Below are positions 6,411 to 14,265 of a stretch of 18,375 bases of DNA, in pieces. The stretch is from Treponema sp. (GTDB lineage Bacteria; Spirochaetota; Spirochaetia; Treponematales; Breznakiellaceae), in assembly GCA_009780595.1 (NCBI GenBank), contig WQZT01000005.1, positions 1 through 18,375 on the forward strand, in the 5' to 3' direction. The position numbers were made by a program, and so were the translations under genes. Below the pieces are notes generated by a model. That model did not search any database. It was not told where the DNA came from and saw only the letters and a list, made by a program, of their open reading frames with translations. The number at the start of each line of letters is the position of its first letter. Position 1 is the first letter of the stretch.

Positions 6411-7679
6411 GTGTCTGCAATAGAATCTGCAACTGCCGCAAAAACGGCAAAGGTCGCCAACCGCTGGATAATCGCGGTTGCCGGAATCGTAATACAGGCT
6501 TGTCTGGGGACAGTCTACGCATGGAGCGTATTTCCGCGCCCGCTGAACGCCGCGCACGGGTGGGCAATGCCCAGCATCACCGTGGCGTTTACGATTGCTA
6601 TTTTCGTTATGGCGTTTTCCGCCGCAGTCGGCGGCTACATTCTTGACTCCAAAGGACCGCGTGTTGTCGCCACCGTTGGCGGCGCTTTTTTCGGCGCGGG
6701 CATCCTCGTTACCGGATACGCCGCCCACATCGGCTCGCTGCCCCTCATCTATTGTGGCTACGGACTTCTGTGCGGCATCGGGCTGGGCTTTGGCTACATC
6801 ACACCGATTGCCACGCTGGTCAAATGGTTCCCCGACAAGCGCGGGCTTATTACCGGACTTGCGGTGATGGGCTTCGGCTTGGGGTCGGGGATGATGGCGT
6901 GGCTTGCACCGGGAATGATTGCAAAAATTGGCGTGCCCACTACGCTGTACATTTTTGGCGGCGTTTTCTTTGCGGCTGTGGTTGCCGCCGCGCAGCTTAT
7001 GGTTGCACCTCCCGCCGGATACAGCCCGCCGGGATGGACACAGCCAGCCGGAACATCGGCGGCTTCGGGAATGACGCTCGGCGAAGCTCTCCGCACGAAA
7101 TACTTTTACCTGTTCTGGGTGATGTTGTTTTTGAACGTTACCGCTGGAGTTGCTGTCATTTCGCAAGCATCACCGATGGCGCAGGAGTTTATGAAGAACA
7201 GCACTATTCCGGTTGATTCTCAGGCGGCGGCGGCTGGTTCTCTGCTGCTCCTGTTCGCAATTTTCAACGGGCTTGGCCGCCTCATCTGGGCATCGCTTTC
7301 GGATAAAATCGGGAGGCGGACAGTGTTTTTTATTCTGTTCGCTTCTCAGGCAATTCTCTTTTTCGTTCTGTATATCGCGCCGCCGAGTCTGCCGCTGTTT
7401 GTCATCCTCATCTGCTACCAGTACGCTTGCCTAGGCGGCGGATTTGCGACAATGCCCGCCTACGCCGCCGACACGTTCGGAACAAAGTACGCCGGGCGGA
7501 TTTACGGCTGGATGCTCACCGCGTGGGGAATAGCCGCTGTTGCCGGCCCGACCGTCTACGCCAGAGTGTACCAGTCCTCCGGCAGCTACACCCGCGCGTT
7601 GCTGTACACGGCGGTTATGTTTGTCTTTGCGTTGCTTATCCCCGCCCTTTCCGCCCCGAAGAAAGCAGGTACCGCTTAG
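6411..7679 (+). CDS. MFS transporter, oxalate/formate antiporter (OFA) family
   Basis: A 422-residue inner-membrane carrier with about 12 hydrophobic segments. The N-terminus (WIIAVAGIVIQACLGTVYAW) and the segment CGIGLGFGYITPIATLVKWF are hallmarks of the OFA family, which includes OxlT and YhjX. The second half carries the motif-A loop GRLIWASLSDKIGRR. Members exchange or import small carboxylates such as oxalate, formate or pyruvate; which one is moved here cannot be told, and no oxalate or formate enzymes are nearby. The start is GTG 6411 with GGAGG at 6402-6406; an earlier in-frame GTG at 6381 lacks a ribosome binding site. It is convergent with the FGGY kinase gene and probably not part of the neighbouring island. 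Confidence 0.85.
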   Translation: MSAIESATAAKTAKVANRWIIAVAGIVIQACLGTVYAWSVFPRPLNAAHGWAMPSITVAFTIAIFVMAFSAAVGGYILDSKGPRVVATVGGAFFGAGILVTGYAAHIGSLPLIYCGYGLLCGIGLGFGYITPIATLVKWFPDKRGLITGLAVMGFGLGSGMMAWLAPGMIAKIGVPTTLYIFGGVFFAAVVAAAQLMVAPPAGYSPPGWTQPAGTSAASGMTLGEALRTKYFYLFWVMLFLNVTAGVAVISQASPMAQEFMKNSTIPVDSQAAAAGSLLLLFAIFNGLGRLIWASLSDKIGRRTVFFILFASQAILFFVLYIAPPSLPLFVILICYQYACLGGGFATMPAYAADTFGTKYAGRIYGWMLTAWGIAAVAGPTVYARVYQSSGSYTRALLYTAVMFVFALLIPALSAPKKAGTA

Positions 7680-7688
7680 CCGCCTGTG

Positions 7689-7716
7689 TCCGCCTGCCGA
7701 GTTCAGCGGGCGGATT
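7689..7716 (+). terminator. Weak stem-loop after the MFS gene
   Basis: TCCGCC (7689-7694) pairs with GGCGGA (7709-7714), followed by TTGCAAATTAAAAATT. There is no proper T-run. It sits between two convergent genes and may reduce read-through. Confidence 0.35.
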
Positions 7717-7749
7717 GCAAATTAAAAATTGATAATAAATCAAATGTAA

Positions 7750-9297
7750 TTATCCGGCAAACGTGCGCCTGTATTCTGCCAGCTCCTTGTAAACAGTTTT
7801 TAGACTTTCATAGGATTTATCGAATATCGAAAACAGCGAGTTATATTGCTCCGCTAAAGCGGCATTTGGCGTTATTACCTTTTCAACTTTATTAAAGCGG
7901 CTGATTGCTTGGTAATCCTTAAACGCGCCTATGCCGATACCGCCGCAAACAGCAGCGCCGAGACTAGTCGCCTCCTCTCTCAGAACCGGAACGGTCAGAG
8001 GCTTTTGCCAAATATCGGAAATTATCTGCAGCCATACATCGCCCTTTGCCCCTCCGCCGATAAGAATTACTTCGTTGATACCGCCTGCTATACCATTTTC
8101 CAGAATACCTAAAATAATTTTCAGGTTAAAAGCAACCCCCTCCAAAACCGCCCTTGAAATGTCTCCTTTACCGGAGTTTACCGAAAGGCCGATAAACGCG
8201 CCCCTCGCGTCATGATTCCAACGGGGAGATCGTTCACCAAGGAGGTACGGCAGATAAATGAGACCGTTTGCGCCAGGTGATGAAGCGGCAACACCCGCGT
8301 TAATTAAGTTGTAGGGATTCTCGTCGCATTGCCGCGCTTGCGTCATTTCTTCGCCGCACAGCGTATTTCTGTACCAGTTGTAGGAATATCCGGCTGCTTG
8401 CATAGTTCCGCAGGGTGTATACAGCTCCGGATCAAGGTGCACCCAGTTAAAAGTACGCATGTGGGGATCGTACACAGGCTTGCGACTTGCAAGAGAAATC
8501 CACGAAGAAGAACCCAGCACATTGTAAGCGCTGCCTTCGCTTACCACTCCCGCTCCAACACAGGCGCAACTTCCGTCTCCGCCCCCAATGATCACCGGCG
8601 TTCCTTCCAGTAGCCCCGTTTCCCGCGCAGCCCTGGCACTTACGCTGCCAGCCCGATCCGATGAAGGATGAGGATCGGGGAGCAGAGAGCGGGGAATTCC
8701 CAGCTCGTTGATGCTCTGTTCATCCCAGTCTTTTTTATCGAGGTTGAACAAATTCGTTGATGATGCATCGCTGTAATCGGTAACAAAATTTCCAGTCAAT
8801 TTGTGGATAATGAAATCTTTTGCGTTGAGCATTTTATAAGAACGCTTGTAGACAGCGTTCTCGTTATCCCTAACCCACAGCAGCTTGGCGGCGGAGTACG
8901 AAGCGCTGATACGATGCCCCGTTACGCGGTACACATATTCCATCCCAAGTTTCTTTTCCATTTCTTCGGCTTGCCGGGTCGAACGGGTATCCGCCCATGT
9001 AATAATAGGACGCAAATGATTGCCTTCGCTATCGACAAGAAGGCAGCCCATCATCTGAGCGCTGAAACATATCCCCGCAACATCGGCAGGTGTTACGCGG
9101 GCTTTTTCCAAAAGCTGCTTTCCTGAAAGGCACACGGCTTTCCAAAAATCTTCCGGGTTCTGCTCTACCCAGTCGTTGCATGGATATGAAACGGGATACT
9201 CATAAAGAACAGATGCCCCCAATTCACCGTCAAGTGAAAAAAGAGTTGCCTTGTTCCCGGTTGTTCCAAGATCGTGTGCCAAAATATACTTTGCCAT
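7750..9297 (-). CDS. FGGY-family carbohydrate kinase, xylulokinase-like
   Basis: A 515-residue cytoplasmic kinase that would phosphorylate an imported sugar, ketose or polyol with ATP. The N-terminal phosphate-binding loop is DLGTTGNKATLF (from Asp9). The substrate-side WADTRS motif is at 101-106 and the catalytic Asp lies in IIGGGDGS (Asp241). The ATP-side motif VILIGGGAKGDVWLQIISDI and the signature GANGLIYLPYLLGERSPRW are in the C-terminal half. Where xylulokinases have QMHG, this protein has QMMG (81-84), so D-xylulose may not be the substrate. It is last in the minus-strand transport cluster but lies behind a strong terminator, with only about 23 bases between terminator and ATG and a poorly spaced AAGGG. 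It is probably expressed at a low level by read-through. Confidence 0.88.
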   Translation of the reverse strand: MAKYILAHDLGTTGNKATLFSLDGELGASVLYEYPVSYPCNDWVEQNPEDFWKAVCLSGKQLLEKARVTPADVAGICFSAQMMGCLLVDSEGNHLRPIITWADTRSTRQAEEMEKKLGMEYVYRVTGHRISASYSAAKLLWVRDNENAVYKRSYKMLNAKDFIIHKLTGNFVTDYSDASSTNLFNLDKKDWDEQSINELGIPRSLLPDPHPSSDRAGSVSARAARETGLLEGTPVIIGGGDGSCACVGAGVVSEGSAYNVLGSSSWISLASRKPVYDPHMRTFNWVHLDPELYTPCGTMQAAGYSYNWYRNTLCGEEMTQARQCDENPYNLINAGVAASSPGANGLIYLPYLLGERSPRWNHDARGAFIGLSVNSGKGDISRAVLEGVAFNLKIILGILENGIAGGINEVILIGGGAKGDVWLQIISDIWQKPLTVPVLREEATSLGAAVCGGIGIGAFKDYQAISRFNKVEKVITPNAALAEQYNSLFSIFDKSYESLKTVYKELAEYRRTFAG

Positions 9298-9320
9298 TTG
9301 TTCTACATATCCCTTGTATT

Positions 9321-9351
9321 AAAAAATAACGCCGGAGCTACCTCCGGCGTT
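9321..9351 (-). terminator. Strong rho-independent terminator between binding protein and kinase genes
   Basis: On the minus strand a perfect 10-bp stem (AACGCCGGAG / CTCCGGCGTT, loop GTAG) is followed by ATTTTTTAA. It lies 20 bases past the binding-protein stop codon and just ahead of the kinase gene. Confidence 0.85.
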
Positions 9352-9371
9352 CATAGGACAATCAACAGCGA

Positions 9372-10340
9372 TTACTGGTAAATAACCGCCTGTACTTCAG
9401 GGCTGTCAATATTATTCTTATCAGCCCACACTATACCAGTGTCAAACACTTTCGGTACTGGAAGCCCCTTGTAGGCATCGTGCGCAAACTGAATTGCCTG
9501 ATAACCAATCAGCCTGGGATTCTGCTGGATAGCTCCGTGAAGAGTGCCGTCTCTAATGGCATCCAACTGAAGCCTTCCTGAGTCAAAGCCTATTCCGATA
9601 ACTCGCCCTACTCTGCCGGTGTTTCTCAGTGCGTTCGCAAGCCCGATAGCTGTGCCTTCGTTACAGGCGTAAAATCCCGCAAGATCGGGATTGGCTATCA
9701 GCACAGATGTAACTTCCGCTTCGGCAACAAAGGGATCAACGCCGTAAACAACAGCTACAATCTCGATGTTAGGATATATGTCCCTCGCCGCGTTGAGAAA
9801 GCCATCGCGCCGTTCCGTCTGAGTGGTGTTCGTCATATCACTGGCGATAACGGCAACTTTGCCGCTCATGCCGCCAAGAGCTTCATTCATTTTCGTAGCC
9901 GCTGTTGAACCGGCTTCCAAGCTGTTAGTAGCGACAAAACTGCTCACATTGGTATCCGGTCTGACAGTGGCATCAAATGTTACAACGGGAATACCCTGGG
10001 CGACGGCTCTGGCGACAAGCGACTCCTGCGCCACGGCATCAAGGGCGGCAAAAGCAATCGCCGACGGACTTCTCACTAGCGCCGTTTCAAACATATCGGT
10101 TTGCACATCAATGTCCGCTTCGCTTTCCGGTCCGACAAAATTGATGGTAACACCAAGTTCATCCGCAGCCTGCTTCGCACCCGTGTAGACATTCTGCCAG
10201 AACTCGTGCAAAAATCCCTTGGACACAACTTCGATGTGGATCGCGTCAGGAGCACGCCCACCGCCGCGATTACACGCCCCAAGCACCAATCCTCCCGCGA
10301 TCACGCTCACCAGCAGCACCATTAAAACCAACTTCTTCAT
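9372..10340 (-). CDS. Sugar ABC transporter substrate-binding lipoprotein, RbsB-like
   Basis: A 322-residue periplasmic binding protein of the type-1 fold (ribose/galactose/xylose group, PF13407-like). The signal peptide ends in the lipobox LGAC, so Cys23 should be lipidated and tether the protein to a membrane. A glycine-rich linker follows. The mature protein starts the domain with IHIEVVSKGFLHEFWQNVY and has the expected PSAIAFAALD, IPVVTFDA and VIGIGFDSG strand-loop segments. It would deliver a monosaccharide or related polyol or sugar acid to the permease encoded upstream; the ligand is not readable from sequence. GGAGG lies close to the ATG. It follows the permease gene after a 78-base gap with two hairpins, and a strong terminator comes after it. 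Confidence 0.92.
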   Translation of the reverse strand: MKKLVLMVLLVSVIAGGLVLGACNRGGGRAPDAIHIEVVSKGFLHEFWQNVYTGAKQAADELGVTINFVGPESEADIDVQTDMFETALVRSPSAIAFAALDAVAQESLVARAVAQGIPVVTFDATVRPDTNVSSFVATNSLEAGSTAATKMNEALGGMSGKVAVIASDMTNTTQTERRDGFLNAARDIYPNIEIVAVVYGVDPFVAEAEVTSVLIANPDLAGFYACNEGTAIGLANALRNTGRVGRVIGIGFDSGRLQLDAIRDGTLHGAIQQNPRLIGYQAIQFAHDAYKGLPVPKVFDTGIVWADKNNIDSPEVQAVIYQ

Positions 10341-10358
10341 ATTTCCTCCAACTGTTTT

Positions 10359-10411
10359 ACGGACTGTGTCCGTGTGTTTATTTATATCAATAACAGCAAC
10401 AGCGTTATTGA
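10359..10411 (-). repeat. Two intercistronic hairpins between permease and binding-protein genes
   Basis: ACGGAC-tgt-GTCCGT (10359-10373) and TCAATAAC-9-GTTATTGA (10387-10411) are perfect inverted repeats with no T-run. Hairpins at this place in sugar ABC operons often protect the abundant binding-protein message from decay or cause processing. That role is inferred here. Confidence 0.45.
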
Positions 10412-10418
10412 CGAAAGC

Positions 10419-11384
10419 CTATTTTTCCCTGCGCCGCACAATATCAAGATATACCGCGCCCAAAATGATAATACCGATAATGACCATTTGCCATTGCTGG
10501 GGAACGGCAATTATTCTAAGCCCGTTGGTCAACACCGTAATAATGAACGCTCCGATAACAGTTCCCAAAATGCGACCTTGCCCGCCGGAAAGGGAAGCAC
10601 CGCCTATAACAGCCGCGGCAATTGCGTCAAGTTCAAAACCCGGCCCCAGCGAGGGCTGGGCTGACGCGATACGGCTAGCTATTACAACTCCGGCAATACC
10701 GCAGAAAAAACCGCATATCGAATACATTGCGACTTTCCACCGTTTTGTGTTGATGCCGGATAAGCGCGCAGCTTCCTCGTTTGAGCCAATCGCGTAACAG
10801 TAACGGCCAATTATCGTCTTGGACAGAATAAACGCGGCGCCACCTGCACACACAAAGAAAACAAAAGCCCCCGCCGGTATTCCTAAAATAGGCCAGGTGG
10901 CAAGCCGGGTAAAAAGCGGAGTTTCGGAAAAGTGAATTGGTCGCGCGTCGGTTATGACAAGGTTAAGCCCTCTGGAAATATTCATCATCCCCAATGTGGC
11001 TATAAACGGAGGCAGCCTTAAATAAGCAACGCTCAGCCCGTTGACAAAACCGCAGAGCATCGAGGCAAGAATTCCCGCCGCGATTCCCACCGGAATAGGA
11101 AGCCCCAGATTAGTCAGAGCGACGCCGACAAAGACAGCTCCAAAAATCATCACCGTTCCTACAGATAGGTCAATGCCTCCGCTTATAATAATGAATGTAA
11201 TTCCCACAGCAAGAATACCGTTTACCGCCGTCATATTCAGAATGTTGATCAAGTTTGGCGTGGTTAAGAAAAACGGAGAAGCAATACTGAAAATAATGAA
11301 AAGAATAATAAGGCTTGAAAAGGCAAGTATCGTTTGCATCGCCCTTGTATCAATTCGTTTATGTAATTGCGTTTGTTTTACCAT
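10419..11384 (-). CDS. Sugar ABC transporter permease, RbsC-like
   Basis: A 321-residue inner-membrane protein that forms the translocation channel of the sugar importer. It has the family hallmarks GGIDLSVG (69-76), VNGLSVAYLRLPPFIATLGMM, the cytoplasmic coupling segment AIGSNEEAARLSGI and the late GGASLSGGQGRILGTVIGA, with eight to ten hydrophobic segments. I take ATG 11384 because GGAG lies five to six bases upstream; an in-frame start seven codons earlier has no ribosome binding site. The gene begins 28 bases after the ATPase gene ends, so the two are cotranscribed. Only one permease gene is present, so the channel should be a homodimer, as usual for the family. Confidence 0.92.
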   Translation of the reverse strand: MVKQTQLHKRIDTRAMQTILAFSSLIILFIIFSIASPFFLTTPNLINILNMTAVNGILAVGITFIIISGGIDLSVGTVMIFGAVFVGVALTNLGLPIPVGIAAGILASMLCGFVNGLSVAYLRLPPFIATLGMMNISRGLNLVITDARPIHFSETPLFTRLATWPILGIPAGAFVFFVCAGGAAFILSKTIIGRYCYAIGSNEEAARLSGINTKRWKVAMYSICGFFCGIAGVVIASRIASAQPSLGPGFELDAIAAAVIGGASLSGGQGRILGTVIGAFIITVLTNGLRIIAVPQQWQMVIIGIIILGAVYLDIVRRREK

Positions 11385-11412
11385 TTTATCTCCTCTGCTG
11401 TGCATTTAGATT

Positions 11413-12942
11413 TCATGCAGTTTTATCTCCACGCAAGGTGGCATCGGCACGTAATGTGGCGTAGTGCATTATCTTTTCTTGAGTGCTTTCTTCCGCGTCA
11501 AGCGTTGCCGTTATTCTGCCTTCGCACATTACCACTACGCGGTGGCTCATGCGGAGTATCTCCGGCAACTCGGAAGAAACCATAATTATCGACTTTCCAC
11601 GTTCCGCCAGCTCGTTCAGGAGCTTGTATATTTCACTTTTTGCGCCCACATCAATGCCTCTTGTAGGTTCGTCAAAAATCAAAATATCACAGTCCCTCAC
11701 CAGCCATTTCCCAATGACAACTTTTTGCTGATTACCGCCGGAAAGATTTTTAACCTGTTGTTCAATGCTTGGCGTTTTTGTTTTTAGGCGCTCCGCATAT
11801 TGCACGGCGACACTTCGCTGTTTCTTTTCATCAAGCACACCAAATATTTTTAAGAATTTTCCTATGGCAGCCATAACGGTATTTTCTTTTACCGTCATAT
11901 TCAGCGCAAGACCGAAACGTTTGCGATCTTCCGACAAATAACCAATTCCATTTTCCACGGCATCTTTTGTATTTCTTATGGCAATCTTTTTTCCTTTGAT
12001 AAAAATCTCGCCTGCTTCCATTGGGTCTGCCCCGAAAATAAGCCGCATCGTCTCGGTTCTGCCCGCGCCCATAAGCCCCGCAAAGCCGAGAATCTCGCCC
12101 CTGCGTAAATCAAAAGAAACATCTTTCACCATACGCCCGCGGCTGAGATTTCTCACTTCAAGAATATTTTCTCTTTGGGATGTATCCTCGCGGGCGTGCC
12201 GTGTTTCAAAAATCTCCCGCCCTACCATCTGGGCGATAATCTGTTCGGTGGTAATTTCCTTCATCAAAGATGTGGTTATATAACTTCCATCCCTCATAAT
12301 TGTAACCCTGTCGCAGATTTGCCGAAGCTCCTCCATTCGATGGGAAATATACACGATACCCTTGCCCTGCTCGCGCAACCCGCGTATGACGTTAAACAGT
12401 TTTTCAATCTCCGAATCGCTCAGCGCCGATGTCGGCTCATCCATAATAAGCACATCCATATTAAAAGACAGAGCCTTTGCTATTTCTACCATTTGTTGCT
12501 GGGCAACAGTAAGAGACGACACCAAAGAGCGGGAATCAAGATCAAGATTAATTAAATCGAAAAGTTCTTTCGTCTTGCGGTTAATTTCTTTTTCGTCTAC
12601 TAAAAACGGGAGGGATTTTTTCTGTTCCCGACCAATAAAAATATTTTGCGCCGCGCTCAGGTGCTTCATCAAATTAAGTTCCTGATGAATAATACTTATT
12701 CCACTGTCCAGCGCCTGTTTCGCGTTTTGCAGTTCTATATTGTTGCCCCGAAGTTTGACGCTACCGGAATCTTTCAAATAAACACCGGACAAGATTTTCA
12801 TGAGGGTTGATTTACCCGCACCGTTTTCCCCGATGAGGGCATGCACCTCCCCGGCAAGAAGCTCAAAACGACAATTGTTAAGAGCATGAACACCAGAGAA
12901 TTTTTTTTCTATCCCTTCCATTTGAACCAGAAACCTACTCAT
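11413..12942 (-). CDS. Sugar ABC transporter ATPase with two nucleotide-binding domains, RbsA/MglA/XylG-like
   Basis: A 509-residue fused ABC ATPase that powers the importer. Domain 1 has Walker A GENGAGKST (38-46), the degenerate signature SLTVAQQQMVEIAKAL and Walker B VLIMDEPTSAL. Domain 2 has the degenerate Walker A GLMGAGRTE usual for this family, a good signature LSGGNQQKVVIGKW and Walker B ILIFDEPTRGIDVGAK. So one of the two ATP sites is likely weak, as in RbsA. It is the first gene of the minus-strand unit ATPase-permease-binding protein (kinase). The ATG at 12942 has AAAGGA about 14 bases upstream, a loosely spaced site. A promoter with an operator lies directly upstream. Confidence 0.94.
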   Translation of the reverse strand: MSRFLVQMEGIEKKFSGVHALNNCRFELLAGEVHALIGENGAGKSTLMKILSGVYLKDSGSVKLRGNNIELQNAKQALDSGISIIHQELNLMKHLSAAQNIFIGREQKKSLPFLVDEKEINRKTKELFDLINLDLDSRSLVSSLTVAQQQMVEIAKALSFNMDVLIMDEPTSALSDSEIEKLFNVIRGLREQGKGIVYISHRMEELRQICDRVTIMRDGSYITTSLMKEITTEQIIAQMVGREIFETRHAREDTSQRENILEVRNLSRGRMVKDVSFDLRRGEILGFAGLMGAGRTETMRLIFGADPMEAGEIFIKGKKIAIRNTKDAVENGIGYLSEDRKRFGLALNMTVKENTVMAAIGKFLKIFGVLDEKKQRSVAVQYAERLKTKTPSIEQQVKNLSGGNQQKVVIGKWLVRDCDILIFDEPTRGIDVGAKSEIYKLLNELAERGKSIIMVSSELPEILRMSHRVVVMCEGRITATLDAEESTQEKIMHYATLRADATLRGDKTA

Positions 12943-12970
12943 ATAAAACCGTACGTTCCTTTAAGTCATA

Positions 12971-12990
12971 ATATAATGACATTATTATGT
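12971..12990 (-). promoter_or_regulatory. Operator, site A of a three-site regulon
   Basis: On the minus strand the first 17 bases, ACATAATAATGTCATTA (12990-12974), are identical to the left part of the operator at 15049. The core is ATGTCATTATAT (12982-12971). It covers the end of the -10 box and the expected start site, a repressor position. The second half-site is less perfect than at 15049. Confidence 0.6.
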
Positions 12991-13015
12991 TATCATGTTA
13001 AAAACAAGCTGTCAA
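12987..13015 (-). promoter_or_regulatory. Promoter of the ABC transporter operon
   Basis: On the minus strand a perfect TTGACA (13015-13010) is followed by a 17-base spacer and TAACAT (12992-12987). The -10 box touches the operator at 12971-12990. Confidence 0.6.
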
Positions 13016-13169
13016 CACAAAAAATCTAAATATTATCCTATTGTTATCGTACGTTGGGTTTTACAAATGCAACCACAATTATCAACAGGAGATTTTTAAT
13101 GAGGTTTTACTTGTAGCTTTCTTGATTTATATTTTTACAAATATTCTAGCCTAAATGTTATGCGCCCTT

Positions 13170-14117
13170 TTACACGATGTTCGCACATGACGTGCCGGAC
13201 AGCACCTCAATGAGATTTTGCACTGCCATAAAAGCCATCGCCTCAGTTGCCTCAACGGTGTGTGCGGATGTGTGCGGGGTAAGCACAACATTTTCCAGTT
13301 CAAAAAGCGGCGATTTCACAGGCGGCTCTTCCTCGTACACATCCAGCCCCATCCCACCCAGATGCCCGGATGCGAGGAAGTCATACGCCGCCACTTCATC
13401 GATAAGCCCGCCCCGGGCGGTGTTCACGATGACGGCGCCTTTTTTCATAGTCCGCATCGCATCCGCAGAAATGATACGCTTTGTTCCTTCTGTTAGCGGT
13501 AAGTGGAGGCTGATAAAGTTTGCCTCCTTGATAACCGTGTCAAAATCCGCCGGGACAATGCCGTTCGCCTGAGCGTATTGGGTATCCATATATGGATCAA
13601 AAGCGATAACATTCATCGAAAAGCCTGCAGCCCGCCGGGCAACAGCTTTGCCAATTGCGCCAAGTCCCAAAATACCAAGTGTTTTGCCGTACAGTTCGAT
13701 ACCGCTTGAACGCAGCCATTGACCGTCGCGGGTTTTCCGGTCAAGGAGCGGCACTTTTCGCGCGACAGAAAGCAGCAACGCAAAGGCAAGGTCGGCAACA
13801 GCTTGCGTGTTCGCGCCGGGAGTATTGCAGACAACAACGTTTCTCGTTTTTGCCGCCGCCAAGTCCACCCGGTCAACACCAACGCCGTAGCGGGAAATCA
13901 CTTTGAGGCGATCAGTGTTTTCAATCACGGCGGCGGTATAATAATCAAGACCGGCGATACAGCCATCACAGCCGTCAAGAAGGGGAATAAGCTCATCCTG
14001 CAAAAGCGGCTTGCCCGACGGATTAAACACAAGAGAGTCGGCAAACGATTTCAGTTCTGTCATAGCCGGACTATTGGAATCTGGTTTGAAAGAAGTCGGG
14101 GTAACAAGTATCTTCAC
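13170..14117 (-). CDS. D-isomer-specific 2-hydroxyacid dehydrogenase
   Basis: A 315-residue NAD(P)-dependent oxidoreductase interconverting a 2-hydroxy acid and a 2-oxo acid. The dinucleotide site is GLGAIG (151-156) with Asp174 after the second strand (IAFDPY), which suggests NAD over NADP. The catalytic triad is visible: Arg235 (NTARGGLIDE), Glu264 (VYEEEPP) and His282 (TPHTSAHT). It resembles phosphoglycerate and hydroxypyruvate reductases, but in this island it more likely acts on a sugar-acid intermediate; that is inference. I prefer GTG 14117, which gives the canonical MKILVTPTSF start and has GAGG upstream; ATG 14129 is four codons earlier, overlaps that site and lacks its own. The gene is a single-gene unit with its own promoter and operator. 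No clear terminator follows. Confidence 0.88.
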   Translation of the reverse strand: MKILVTPTSFKPDSNSPAMTELKSFADSLVFNPSGKPLLQDELIPLLDGCDGCIAGLDYYTAAVIENTDRLKVISRYGVGVDRVDLAAAKTRNVVVCNTPGANTQAVADLAFALLLSVARKVPLLDRKTRDGQWLRSSGIELYGKTLGILGLGAIGKAVARRAAGFSMNVIAFDPYMDTQYAQANGIVPADFDTVIKEANFISLHLPLTEGTKRIISADAMRTMKKGAVIVNTARGGLIDEVAAYDFLASGHLGGMGLDVYEEEPPVKSPLFELENVVLTPHTSAHTVEATEAMAFMAVQNLIEVLSGTSCANIV

Positions 14118-14153
14118 AAATCGCCTCATTTAACACTGATATAAATTGGTATA

Positions 14154-14171
14154 AATATGTAATTACATATT
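14154..14171 (-). promoter_or_regulatory. Operator, site B of the regulon
   Basis: A perfect 18-bp palindrome, AATATGTAATTACATATT, covers five of the six bases of the dehydrogenase -10 box. Its core ATGTAATTACAT (14157-14168) differs by one base from the core at 15057-15068. Confidence 0.65.
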
Positions 14172-14195
14172 AGTATTGTTATTTTTTTTTGTCAA
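14167..14195 (-). promoter_or_regulatory. Promoter of the hydroxyacid dehydrogenase gene
   Basis: On the minus strand a perfect TTGACA (14195-14190), a 17-base A-rich spacer and TAATAT (14172-14167). It is divergent from the gntR promoter and is covered by operator B. Confidence 0.7.
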
Positions 14196-14230
14196 CGCCG
14201 GAACTCTAGCATAAAAGATATTCAGCAGTC

Positions 14231-14259
14231 TTTACATTTTTTACATCTTTAATTATTAT
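14231..14259 (+). promoter_or_regulatory. gntR promoter, apparently leaderless
   Basis: TTTACA (14231-14236), a 17-base spacer and TATTAT (14254-14259), each matching five of six consensus bases. Only six bases separate the -10 box from the ATG at 14266. I see no copy of the operator motif here, so the regulator gene may not repress itself directly. Confidence 0.6.
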
Positions 14260-14265
14260 TAAGCC

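Noticed and set aside
6375..7166. Minus-strand open frame of 263 codons
   Set aside because: It is antisense to the MFS carrier gene, and its product is dominated by His, Arg and Ser without any domain. The minus frame at 15930-16784 is rejected for the same reason against the phosphotriesterase-family gene.
9303..9308. Start-stop ATG-TAG just before the kinase ATG on the minus strand
   Set aside because: The AAGGG in front is only two bases away, too close to drive initiation. I see it as chance.
10219..10797. Plus-strand open frame of 192 codons
   Set aside because: It spans the binding-protein start, the intergenic hairpins and the permease end in antisense. Long open antisense frames are common opposite hydrophobic membrane proteins.
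13099..13116. Five-codon mini-frame (MRFYL) with a good AGGAG upstream
   Set aside because: Nothing on the plus strand follows it that it could regulate, and it is too short to support without conservation data. It is probably chance or a remnant in the 154-base gap.
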